This document shows positions 8,050 through 16,706 of a stretch of DNA of 64,000 nt, one piece after another. The notes beneath the pieces were generated by a model. That model made no database searches and had not been told where the DNA came from. It saw only the letters and a list, made by a program, of their open reading frames with translations. The translations under genes and the position numbers were made by a program. Source of the DNA: Clostridium sporogenes (lineage in GTDB: Bacteria > Bacillota > Clostridia > Clostridiales > Clostridiaceae); assembly GCF_001020205.1 (NCBI RefSeq), contig NZ_CP011663.1, positions 3,038,001 through 3,102,000 on the forward strand. Reading direction: 5' to 3'. Each line of letters starts with the position of its first letter. The stretch's first letter is position 1.

Positions 8050-9563
8050 ATCAAAACAACTCCTAATTCTATATTGGAATTATGAGTATAAAATTCTTTA
8101 AGAACAAAATATTTACATTCGCTTTGCAAAGACAATACTTTTCTTTTTATATTGGTAAAATCATCTTTATTTGACTCAATAAAAATATATTTTTGGCTAT
8201 TTTTCAATATATTTTTAAGTAAGTCATCATCAATAAAAGTTCCTTCTTCTCCAATATAAACTATATCATAACTTTTTAATTCATCATAATGCAAATAATT
8301 AATATTATCAACATAAAACAAATTATTTAATAATGATTCAAATTCTCCACATTCACCATAACCTATTACATCACATCCCATTTTTGAAAAATGTCTTTTT
8401 AAGGCCCCATCATCATATCCAATATGTAAAAATGATAAATTTTTAAATTCTATTTTTCCAAACTCTTTAAGCATATTTCTTGATATAAATCTAGTAATTG
8501 TATTAATAATTAAGTTCAAATATCTTGTTTTTCTAGCTGGAAACCTATAAAAATATGGGTGTGGTATTGGGGTATTAACTAAATCAATTTTATTTTTTAT
8601 TATAAAATTAATTACATTATTTAATTTTTCATAATTTAAATATGTATTATAATATTTAGCATTAATTTTTAAAGGTACAACTTCGTAATTTTTTTCACAC
8701 AAAAAACTTACTCTATGTCGTCCACCATTCAAGTTAAAATATTTATATTCTCTATTCCATACTGCAACTTGTGCATTATTAATAAAAAATTCATTATCCA
8801 TTTCAAGTGATTTGCACATCTCAGTATAAACTATATGTCTACTTTTAATTATATTTTCTTTCCACATTTCTGTTATATTTATATTATTTAATTTAGCTGT
8901 ATATATACAAAAATCCATATATTGATTTTTATACAAGCTATTTTTTCCATCGAAGTATTCAAATAATGAAATATGTGGTAATGTCAATATATTTTTTTCT
9001 TCCCAATTATAATCAAATTCATCTATTTTTTGTGCTGTATATATCATTTCAACAGGAATATAAGCTATTAACATATCGTTTTCAATTTTATTAATTAATC
9101 CATAATCTTTAAACTCATATAAAGTAATTTCTTTAGTTTTAGGTATAAAATTTAAATTTAATTGAGTTATTTCTTTTTTATTTACCTCATCTTTTAAATT
9201 TATTATTTTATTATATATACTTGACATCTTCTTAATACTTTCATTATCATAGATGGATTTTGATACTTCAGGACAATAAATTATATTGTGTATTCCTTTA
9301 TCAATCAAATCCCTAACTATTTTACAATGTTCAAAAACATTTTTTATGGTTATTATTACCACTACTTCTTTAAATTTCGGAATATTTTCTAACGTCCATA
9401 TTGGTAATCCAAAAACTTGTTTTATTTCACATGCACGTTTATCTATAAAACCAACAATATTGTAACCTTCTCCCTTAAAAGCATTACAAATTTTTTGTCC
9501 ATTAGCTACTGCACCATATATTAAAATTTTAGAATTCTTATCTATTTTAAAAACTTCTCTCAT
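8046..9563 (-). CDS. Rossmann-module / HxR-domain / methyltransferase-like protein
   Basis: Three parts can be seen in 505 residues. The N-terminal Rossmann-like nucleotide-binding module (ILIYGAVANGQKI near residue 14, FIDKRA) is shared with three neighbouring genes. A middle domain carries YFNLNGGRHRVSFL near residue 268. The C-terminal region around LSFLHIGYDDGALKRHF resembles a SAM-methyltransferase fold, but its glycine motif is poor. The 537-residue neighbour has the same architecture, so the pair arose by duplication. I do not recognise a characterised family. A role in modifying the flagellin or surface glycan is inferred from position only. Confidence 0.65.
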   Translation of the reverse strand: MREVFKIDKNSKILIYGAVANGQKICNAFKGEGYNIVGFIDKRACEIKQVFGLPIWTLENIPKFKEVVVIITIKNVFEHCKIVRDLIDKGIHNIIYCPEVSKSIYDNESIKKMSSIYNKIINLKDEVNKKEITQLNLNFIPKTKEITLYEFKDYGLINKIENDMLIAYIPVEMIYTAQKIDEFDYNWEEKNILTLPHISLFEYFDGKNSLYKNQYMDFCIYTAKLNNINITEMWKENIIKSRHIVYTEMCKSLEMDNEFFINNAQVAVWNREYKYFNLNGGRHRVSFLCEKNYEVVPLKINAKYYNTYLNYEKLNNVINFIIKNKIDLVNTPIPHPYFYRFPARKTRYLNLIINTITRFISRNMLKEFGKIEFKNLSFLHIGYDDGALKRHFSKMGCDVIGYGECGEFESLLNNLFYVDNINYLHYDELKSYDIVYIGEEGTFIDDDLLKNILKNSQKYIFIESNKDDFTNIKRKVLSLQSECKYFVLKEFYTHNSNIELGVVLI

Positions 9564-9577
9564 ATTTACTTTCTCCT

Positions 9578-11191
9578 CTATTTCATGTCTCCTTTAATGA
9601 AAACCCCTAATTGTGAAAAACCTCTTTCTCCAAAAAACTTTTCTATATTTATATAATTTGTAAATGTAGTATTTTCTAAAATCCACTTCACTTCATGTTT
9701 GTAATTATAACTTGACTCCCAAAACATCATTTTTTTAGTTAACTTGTCTACTTTTTTTAAAATTTCTATGCCTGATTCAGTATAAATACATTTATTTGTA
9801 AAAGATATCATTAAAGAAATATCACATTGTTTTAAATCGTTAACTTCACTAATATCATTATTAATCATTTTTATTGAATTACAATAAAATAATTCATTAA
9901 GCAACTTTGCTAAGTTAAACTTAATAATATCTTTTTCAATAGAAACAACATTAAGTCCCATTCTACTAAAAAATTGAGTATAATATGATATATCAGAATT
10001 AACATCTAAAAGAGTTTGTTTCTTAATATCAATATTCTGTTGTGCTAAATAATAACAAATGGATGCTAGTTTTCTGGATGCAATATTTTGCTGTTTATTT
10101 TTATAAAAATAAAAATATGGATGAGTAATATGAGAATTTGTTGAAACTATTTTGTTTCTTTTCATATAATTTGTACATAATTCCAATTTTTTCATATTAA
10201 TAAACTTTTCATATTCAGATTTTTTAATTTTGCATGGTATTTTATATAAATTTTTTACTAAAAAAAATACCGTTCTATGATATCCATCGATGATATTAAA
10301 ATATCCTTTATCATTCCATTCTACTTTAACTGGATTTTTTTCAAAAAATCCTTTATTAATATTTAATGCTAATGACATATAATTATATACCTTAAATCTA
10401 TCATTAATATGCCTCATTGCTTCATCATTATCAATGTGAGAAAATTTAGAATGAGATGTTTTATAAAATTCAATATAATTATCTAAGTCATAATTAATCT
10501 TACCTTCAAATGTATTAAATAAGCTTATAGCTGGTATAGAAAAATATACACTATGATCGTAATACTTTGAAAACTTATTATCCAGAACATTTATATTTTT
10601 TTTCTTTTCTGTAAAAATTAATTCTGATGGCAAATATGTAATAATTTCTAAGTTATCATCTTTTATTAAAAATGATTTTCTATTATTTATTTCATGTTTA
10701 TACAATGTTGGAAATGTAGGTATTTTTTTATTAATAATGGTTTTTCCCTCCAATAATTTTTCATAGCAATTATTAAGGTTATTGTTATGTTCAGAATATA
10801 AATTGTTTAAAACATTCTCTTTATATAATATATTTTTATATCCTAAACTATATAAATATTTAGCAATATCATGATGTTCAAAAACATTTGCTAAAGATAT
10901 AATCACAACTGAATTTTCTTTTTCTTCTATATTAATCGAATCACTTTGTGGATAAAAAACTTTTATCTTTAATTGCATATTTACTTTTTCTGCTCTTCTA
11001 TCCAAAAATGCAGTAACTTTAAAATTGTTCTTTATTAATTTATCATATATATCTTTACCCAACAATCCTGCTCCATAAATAATGAATTTTGTATTTTCAT
11101 TTATGTTAAAGTAAGTTTTATTCATAAAATTAATATCACACTCCATAACATAATATTTGTATGTATCTTCCACATAAGACTCTTTATTCAA
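9578..11191 (-). CDS. Paralogue of 8046-9563: Rossmann / HxR / degenerate methyltransferase
   Basis: This 537-residue protein has the same three-part layout as its downstream neighbour. The Rossmann module has FIIYGAGLLGKDIYDKL near residue 35 and FLDRRAEK. The middle domain has YFNIIDGYHRTVFFL near residue 290, matching YFNLNGGRHRVSFL of the paralogue. The C-terminal fold around LLDVNSDISYYTQFFSRMG is methyltransferase-like but lacks a clear glycine-rich SAM loop. Both proteins also share an ITHPYFYF / IPHPYFYR segment. It overlaps the upstream epimerase gene by 8 bp. The function is unknown; degenerate catalytic motifs make a simple methyltransferase role uncertain. Confidence 0.65.
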   Translation of the reverse strand: MNKESYVEDTYKYYVMECDINFMNKTYFNINENTKFIIYGAGLLGKDIYDKLIKNNFKVTAFLDRRAEKVNMQLKIKVFYPQSDSINIEEKENSVVIISLANVFEHHDIAKYLYSLGYKNILYKENVLNNLYSEHNNNLNNCYEKLLEGKTIINKKIPTFPTLYKHEINNRKSFLIKDDNLEIITYLPSELIFTEKKKNINVLDNKFSKYYDHSVYFSIPAISLFNTFEGKINYDLDNYIEFYKTSHSKFSHIDNDEAMRHINDRFKVYNYMSLALNINKGFFEKNPVKVEWNDKGYFNIIDGYHRTVFFLVKNLYKIPCKIKKSEYEKFINMKKLELCTNYMKRNKIVSTNSHITHPYFYFYKNKQQNIASRKLASICYYLAQQNIDIKKQTLLDVNSDISYYTQFFSRMGLNVVSIEKDIIKFNLAKLLNELFYCNSIKMINNDISEVNDLKQCDISLMISFTNKCIYTESGIEILKKVDKLTKKMMFWESSYNYKHEVKWILENTTFTNYINIEKFFGERGFSQLGVFIKGDMK

Positions 11192-12062
11192 TCATTTTTT
11201 TAATACTTATATAATTTTTATTTATTAAATAATATTCATATAATCTTTCTATAGCAACATCCAAAGGTGTAAATTTTATTTCTCCAATCTCATCTAATAG
11301 CCTATAATTACTACCTGTATATTCTGGCTTTAATCCATTTTTTTTTATTATGATATCTAAATTTTTATTACTTACAAAAATTATTCTTTTAGCAATGTTT
11401 AATAAATCTATTCTTTTCCCTGTACAGACATTATAGTGTTTTCTTTTTGGTGTATTTTCAATAAAAAACTTCATAATTTGTACTAAATCATCTACATAAA
11501 GGTAGTCAAAATATACATTTTGTCTTATTGTTATTGGTAAATCATAAATACATCTACAAATGGCATTTGATATAAATCTTCTTTCCCATTCCTCATATTT
11601 ACCAAATACACCAAATAGTCTAAGATTATATATATTATTATCTTGTTCTGATATTCTGGACATTACATATTTAGAAAATCCATAAGCATCAGAAGGAATG
11701 TATTCCCCAAAATATTCCTCATTCATCATAGGTCTATAGTTATTCATGTCATATTCGGCCCCTGATCCGAAGTAATACATTTTCCCATAATGTTCTTTAC
11801 ATCGTTCTAAATTAAAAAACATTTTTAAGTTTCTATCTAAAACTTCATAATTTGTAGTTTTAATATTTCTTGTTGAATTGGTATTAGCAGCATGAATAAT
11901 TACATCAAATTTATTTAATTTTAAATATTTTTCTACAATATTAGTATTTAGCAAATCAAGTTCCTCTCTTTTAGGAGCACATACATCATATAAATTTGAT
12001 AAATTGTCAACTAAATTTTTCCCAATAAATCCATTGGAACCAGTTATTAATATTTTTTTCAT
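11184..12062 (-). CDS. NAD-dependent epimerase/ketoreductase (extended SDR)
   Basis: This 292-residue SDR has the nucleotide loop ITGSNGFIGKNL at residues 5-16, KREELDLLN, VIIHAAN, the Ser of YFGSGAEYD and the YGFSK (YxxxK) pair. Such enzymes reduce, epimerise or dehydrate nucleotide sugars. With rfbF-rfbG-rfbH and a thiamine-diphosphate enzyme in the same island, a 4-ketoreductase (RfbJ-like) or YerF-like reductase acting on the CDP-3,6-dideoxy sugar is a reasonable inference. It could equally be a GDP-fucose-synthase-like enzyme, which the LDLLN segment resembles. The ATG at 12062 has a rather weak ribosome site (GTGAGGATGAGT). Confidence 0.78.
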   Translation of the reverse strand: MKKILITGSNGFIGKNLVDNLSNLYDVCAPKREELDLLNTNIVEKYLKLNKFDVIIHAANTNSTRNIKTTNYEVLDRNLKMFFNLERCKEHYGKMYYFGSGAEYDMNNYRPMMNEEYFGEYIPSDAYGFSKYVMSRISEQDNNIYNLRLFGVFGKYEEWERRFISNAICRCIYDLPITIRQNVYFDYLYVDDLVQIMKFFIENTPKRKHYNVCTGKRIDLLNIAKRIIFVSNKNLDIIIKKNGLKPEYTGSNYRLLDEIGEIKFTPLDVAIERLYEYYLINKNYISIKKMIE

Positions 12063-12085
12063 TATTCTTACTCATCCTCACTCTA

Positions 12086-13189
12086 TTAACTTCCAATATA
12101 AAATTCAATTTCAAATGGAGCATTAGGCTGATGTCCTGCATATATTTTATAGGTTTGATTTAATTCTTTAAGTAAGATTGGTATTTGCCAAATATGCTCT
12201 ACCATATGGTATGCAGAAATCATCATATGTGGCTTAAATTTTCTTATTATATCTTTAGAACCATATAGTGCATTAATTTCTTCACCTTCAATATCCATTT
12301 TTATAAAATTTATTTTTTGAATATCTTTTAATATATTATCTAATTTATCCATGTTTATTTTATTAAATATTATTCCTTTTTTGTTTTTTATATTAGCAGT
12401 TACTGCTAATTCATCTTCATTACATGTAATGAAATCTATTGATTTTTTATCACTTACTGCATAATTAAAACATTTTACTCTATCTTTCATATTCTTTGAT
12501 ATTATATTATCAATAAGTTTACTATATGATCTTTTAAAAGGTTCTATACAATATATCTTACATTCTCCATTTAATTTATTAAAAAAAATTTCTGCTGTAT
12601 CTCCAATATAGGCTCCACAATCTACAATATAATCTCCTTTTTTAGGAAATACTATATCAGAATACTCATATGGTTTCTTTATTTTTTCATTACTTTTACC
12701 GTATAATGGATTTCTTGTTAATCTTAGCATAATGCTATTTGTTACATATTCTTTTGATTCATTATCTTCTAACAAATTAATGGTTGCATTTATTTTTTCA
12801 AGATTATTCTTTATTTTTTCTATATTATATATATTTTTTTCACAATACTCACTGGTATAAGAAAATATGTTTTCTTGTTTAATATTAAATCTTTTTATTA
12901 AATCTTCTGCTATTTCATATTGATATGAAACTGATGAAATAACTATTGCAGTTTTAGTATCTACTATACTAGTTATTTCATTAGGCGCATTTATTTTATA
13001 ACCCTTTATTTTAGTTCCCCACTTATTACAGTCATTATCAAATAGACAAATTATATTTTTTTCTTTTAATAATTTAATAGTTTCATAACTAGTTTGTCCT
13101 GCACCAAATAGAACAATTTTTTCATATTTATCTAAATTTTTTATAGTTCTAATATTGCTAAAATCATCATACTTTAGAAATTTGTCCAT
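12086..13189 (-). CDS. Rossmann module fused to FkbM-family methyltransferase
   Basis: Residues ~20-120 of this 367-residue protein form the Rossmann-like module (IVLFGAGQTSYETIKLL, CLFDND) shared with three other island genes. Residues ~185-360 are an FkbM-type SAM methyltransferase: DYIVDCGAYIGDTAEIF (SAM loop), IYCIEPF, and FIKMDIEGEEINALYG with the conserved DIEG. FkbM enzymes methylate hydroxyls or amines of small molecules and sugars. In this island the probable target is a glycan substituent. Methylated acyl groups on clostridial flagellin nonulosonates are known, but the link to this gene is inference. The 5' side abuts a decayed IS. Confidence 0.78.
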   Translation of the reverse strand: MDKFLKYDDFSNIRTIKNLDKYEKIVLFGAGQTSYETIKLLKEKNIICLFDNDCNKWGTKIKGYKINAPNEITSIVDTKTAIVISSVSYQYEIAEDLIKRFNIKQENIFSYTSEYCEKNIYNIEKIKNNLEKINATINLLEDNESKEYVTNSIMLRLTRNPLYGKSNEKIKKPYEYSDIVFPKKGDYIVDCGAYIGDTAEIFFNKLNGECKIYCIEPFKRSYSKLIDNIISKNMKDRVKCFNYAVSDKKSIDFITCNEDELAVTANIKNKKGIIFNKINMDKLDNILKDIQKINFIKMDIEGEEINALYGSKDIIRKFKPHMMISAYHMVEHIWQIPILLKELNQTYKIYAGHQPNAPFEIEFYIGS

Positions 13190-13214
13190 TAAAATTTCTC
13201 CTATCTTATATTTT

Positions 13215-13733
13215 AGATTTACTAAATTATATTAACATTGAGTTCTTTAACTTCTTGATATATAATTATTTTACAATAAAATTACTACATTTTAGACAAC
13301 ATAAAAATTAATGAACAAAGATAATAAAAGTTACTGTCTTAAATGTAAAAGCTATATTTTATAAAAACAAAGAAGTGAAGCAAAATGTTAATATAACGAT
13401 ATAAACATGAATTGTTTTTTCGCTCTGTAACAACTAAATTTAAAATTAAATATGTTTTTAATTATGATTATAAATATTTTAATAACATATTTTATTAAAC
13501 CATAAGGCTCAGATTACTGCTATATCTAATGACATATCTAATAATGCAATGAAATATTTAAAACAAGCATTGAAAACTAAGTATTCAATCTTTATTAATA
13601 TCTTGGATTAACCTATAAAAATTAATTTTATTGCAAATATGTTTACTATAAAATAATAAAATCTATATAAATTTCAAGAAACAAGTAATTCCATCAAATA
13701 TTAAACTTTTTTCATAATTAGTTTACTAAATTC
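13215..13733 (+). pseudogene. Decayed, internally deleted relic of the IS6-like element
   Basis: The only intergenic stretch over 300 bp in the island is an IS remnant of 519 bp against 1296 bp for the intact copy. Its left end (AACATTGAGTTCTTTAACTT) matches the intact IS left end (AACATTGATTTCTCTATACC), and the similarity continues to a start codon: MNKDNKSYCLKC corresponds to MSKASKIHCPKC before a stop appears. Further on, ISNDISNN matches the transposase FRDDISNNIIESFNK region. The right end, TTTTTTCATAATTAG, matches TTTTTTCATAATTAC of the intact copy. TATATTTT (13207-13214) and TATAATTT (13734-13741) look like a decayed 8-bp target duplication. Confidence 0.75.
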
Positions 13734-13753
13734 TATAATTTTATTGTCATAAA

Positions 13754-14881
13754 CTATATTACCGCATACAAAACTAAATCAAAAGCACTATAAGAATGCA
13801 TTCTCAAATAAAATTTATATCCCAAATTCCAACTATTTATTAATAGAGGAATTTCATATAAATCATTAGGTTTATGATATAAGCAAATCGCTAAATTAGG
13901 TTTTGAAGAATATATAGTATCTTTAGCTCCTAAAAGTGCCTCATACTCTGAACCTTCTATATCCATTTTTATATATGTCGGTTTAAAGTCACCTATACAT
14001 TGATCTATTGAAACACATTGTACTATATTTAATCCAAAATCAGAAATGTTACTCCCTGTCGATCCTTCCATATTAAATTTTAAATGTGCTGTATCTGAAT
14101 ATACTGCACATGGAAATGCACTGATTCTACTATGTTTATGTTCTAGTTTTATTTCTCTTATTGAACTTATCAAATTTTTATAATTACCCATATCTGGTTC
14201 AAATGCAATAATAGAATCTATTTTTTTATTTTCATTCAAAAAATTTTTTATAGTATCTCCATCAAACGCACCACAATCAATAAATCGTATATTTTGTTGA
14301 TTATATAATTTTTTTATATCTTTAGGTAGATACTGTTCTTCTAATGAATCCTTTGCTAATAAATATTTATAGTCTTTGTACAATCTAAATTTCACGATAG
14401 AGTTATACAGTTGTTTACTCTTTTCATCATTCCAAATATTTTCTATGTGTAATATTTTTTCTTTATCTTTAAATAGATCTATTTTCTTATTTAAATAAAA
14501 TCTTTCCTTGAATTTATTTTCAAAAATATCTATTAATTCTGTAAAACAAATAATATTTTTAAATCCTAACTTTTTTAATTGAGATATTATTGTATGAACA
14601 TCAGCGTATGAATTAAATATAGAAATTATTATTGTTGTTTTTTCTTTTAATTCACTTGTAATTTTATTATCGTCTGCTCTTTTAATTTTAGCTAAACCTT
14701 TAACTTCATTAGTATAATTTAGATTCATATTAATAAAACAATTTACATTATATTTACTATTTATCAAAACTTCATATACTTCTTTTGCTATTGTTCCTGT
14801 ACCATAAATAATAACATCTTTCTTTATAACCTTTTTTTTAATATTTTCTTCAAATACTTCACTAAGACTTTCTATTATCAT
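13754..14881 (-). CDS. Rossmann module fused to FkbM-family methyltransferase (second copy)
   Basis: This 375-residue protein has the layout of the gene at 12086-13189. The N-terminal Rossmann module has DVIIYGTGTIAKEVYEVL near residue 22. The C-terminal FkbM methyltransferase has RFIDCGAFDGDTIKNF near residue 200, IIAFEPD, and YIKMDIEGSEYEALLGAKD with the DIEG motif. The SAM-binding residues look complete, so it is probably active. The gene starts 22 bp after the stop of the thiamine-diphosphate enzyme, in the same direction. Sequence differences from the other copy outside the motifs suggest a different acceptor. The acceptor is not identifiable from sequence. Confidence 0.78.
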   Translation of the reverse strand: MIIESLSEVFEENIKKKVIKKDVIIYGTGTIAKEVYEVLINSKYNVNCFINMNLNYTNEVKGLAKIKRADDNKITSELKEKTTIIISIFNSYADVHTIISQLKKLGFKNIICFTELIDIFENKFKERFYLNKKIDLFKDKEKILHIENIWNDEKSKQLYNSIVKFRLYKDYKYLLAKDSLEEQYLPKDIKKLYNQQNIRFIDCGAFDGDTIKNFLNENKKIDSIIAFEPDMGNYKNLISSIREIKLEHKHSRISAFPCAVYSDTAHLKFNMEGSTGSNISDFGLNIVQCVSIDQCIGDFKPTYIKMDIEGSEYEALLGAKDTIYSSKPNLAICLYHKPNDLYEIPLLINSWNLGYKFYLRMHSYSAFDLVLYAVI

Positions 14882-14903
14882 GGAAAATCACACTCCCATA
14901 TTT

Positions 14904-16706
14904 TTAAATAAATATACTTTCATTTATTTCATTTTCACTTAAAAACGGCCACATATCCTCTAATGGCTTTGAAATCATACTACCATTTTCCAACTTAACA
15001 GACTTTACTCTAGGTGATACAGTTTCTTCAGGCAATATCATAAGTTCACATAATACTGGCCCATCACTTTCTAATACTTGTGGCAAAATCTTTACCATTT
15101 CTTCATTATCTCTAGCCATAAAAGTTTGTATTTCATAAGCTTCTGCAACTTTCCTTAAGTTTGGGATTGTAAGTCCACTACCTTCTTCACTAGCTACATA
15201 ATGTCCTTCAAAAATGTTTCTTTGCATTGCTCTTATACTCGCATATCCATTGTTATTCCAAATAAATATTTTAATTGGTAAATTTAACCTCTTAACTGTT
15301 TCTAATTCTTGAATATTTAATTGAAAAGCTCCATCTCCATTTATAAGTATAGTTCTTTTTCTGCCATTAGATAAACAAGAGCCTATAGCATAAGGTAATC
15401 CAAATCCCATTGAACCAAGCCCAGCTGCATTTTTAATTTTTTGGCCCTTCTTTACTTTAAAAGCTTGATATGTAATCTCCCCTGCTCCACCTGAACTTTC
15501 TGGTACTATAATATCTTGCGAAGTAAGTCTGTTACATAACTCATCTATAAAATAGTAAGCACTAACACATTTTTTTTGTTTTACATGTTTTTCTGTAACT
15601 ACAGGATATTTCTCTCTTATATTCTTGCAATAAATTAACCATTTATTATTTTCATCTATTTTATTTAAAATTTTACTTTTTACTATTTCATCTGTTTTTG
15701 AGTTTAATTTCAAAATAAAATCTTTAACATTTGAAACCACTTTAACTTTTATATCAATCTTCATTTTATCAATTTCATGTTCATCTATATCAACCATTAT
15801 TTTTTTTGCATTTATTCCAAAATTTGCATGATTAAAAGCTGTAATACTAGTATCCAATCTACTTCCAAGAATAATCAACAAATCACAACTCTGCAATACA
15901 AAGTTAGCGCCCCTATCTCCCATAATACCTGGATGTCCTGCATATAATGGATGATTTTCTTCTATTAAATCTACTGTTTTCCAAGTGGTTTGTACTGGTA
16001 CTTGCAGTTTATCTATAAATTTATAAAATTCTTGCTCTGCATTAGAAAGTTTAATTCCATTTCCAGCTAAAATTAAAGGCTTTCTTGAATATTTAAATAA
16101 TTCTACTACTTCTTTTACTTCCGTTTCTATATTAAAATTACATTTATATCCATTTTGTTCTTTATAACCTATAAGTTTTTCTTCATTAATCATTGCTGCC
16201 TGAACATCTAAAGGAATATCTAACCATACAGGTCCCATTCTCCCAGTTGTAGCTTCATAATATGCTTTTTCCAAATGATATTTTATCTCTTTGGGATCCA
16301 ATATTTGTACTGCATATTTTGTAATTGATTTTACCATATCAATTACATGTACTTCCTGTGACCCCATTTGCCTAACTCCACTACTACCTATTAAATCTGA
16401 ACGTTTGGCTTGCCCTGATATTATAAACATTGGAGTTGAATCTATCCATCCTGCCGTAACTCCTGTAATAGCATTAGTAGCCCCGGGGCCAGAAGTTACT
16501 AATGCAACTCCTATGTCATTTGTATGTTGCCCATAGCTTTCAGCTGCAATTGCTACAGCTTGTTCATGTCCACAACATATATATTCTATCTTAGATTTTC
16601 CAATAGAGTCTATTAAATGCATGGCGCCTCCACCAGGTAGCATAAATGCATGCTTGATACCTTTTTCTTCTATAAACTTAAATACATAATCTGATAACTT
16701 AATCAT
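14904..16706 (-). CDS. Thiamine-diphosphate enzyme, acetolactate-synthase-like (YerE-type candidate)
   Basis: This 600-residue three-domain ThDP enzyme has the catalytic Glu in CCGHEQAVAIAAE (near residue 48), GPGATNAITGV, and the ThDP/Mg site GDGAFQLN...WNNNGYASI near residues 455-485. Its length matches acetolactate synthases, but ilv genes are absent. In LPS clusters such enzymes (YerE) add an acetyl unit from pyruvate to the C4 keto group of CDP-3,6-dideoxy-4-keto sugars, giving branched yersiniose. rfbF-rfbG-rfbH in this island would supply that substrate, so this role is proposed. Against it, the gene overlaps the HAD-SIS fusion by 8 bp, so it may serve the NeuB pathway instead. Confidence 0.82.
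   Translation of the reverse strand: MIKLSDYVFKFIEEKGIKHAFMLPGGGAMHLIDSIGKSKIEYICCGHEQAVAIAAESYGQHTNDIGVALVTSGPGATNAITGVTAGWIDSTPMFIISGQAKRSDLIGSSGVRQMGSQEVHVIDMVKSITKYAVQILDPKEIKYHLEKAYYEATTGRMGPVWLDIPLDVQAAMINEEKLIGYKEQNGYKCNFNIETEVKEVVELFKYSRKPLILAGNGIKLSNAEQEFYKFIDKLQVPVQTTWKTVDLIEENHPLYAGHPGIMGDRGANFVLQSCDLLIILGSRLDTSITAFNHANFGINAKKIMVDIDEHEIDKMKIDIKVKVVSNVKDFILKLNSKTDEIVKSKILNKIDENNKWLIYCKNIREKYPVVTEKHVKQKKCVSAYYFIDELCNRLTSQDIIVPESSGGAGEITYQAFKVKKGQKIKNAAGLGSMGFGLPYAIGSCLSNGRKRTILINGDGAFQLNIQELETVKRLNLPIKIFIWNNNGYASIRAMQRNIFEGHYVASEEGSGLTIPNLRKVAEAYEIQTFMARDNEEMVKILPQVLESDGPVLCELMILPEETVSPRVKSVKLENGSMISKPLEDMWPFLSENEINESIFI

Noticed and set aside
11184..12062. Firm call as GDP-fucose synthase
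   Set aside because: Only short motif similarity; no GDP-mannose dehydratase is present and the CDP-sugar context suggests otherwise.
14904..16706. Acetolactate synthase (ilvB) for branched-chain amino acids
   Set aside because: No ilv genes or small regulatory subunit nearby; it is embedded in a sugar operon.
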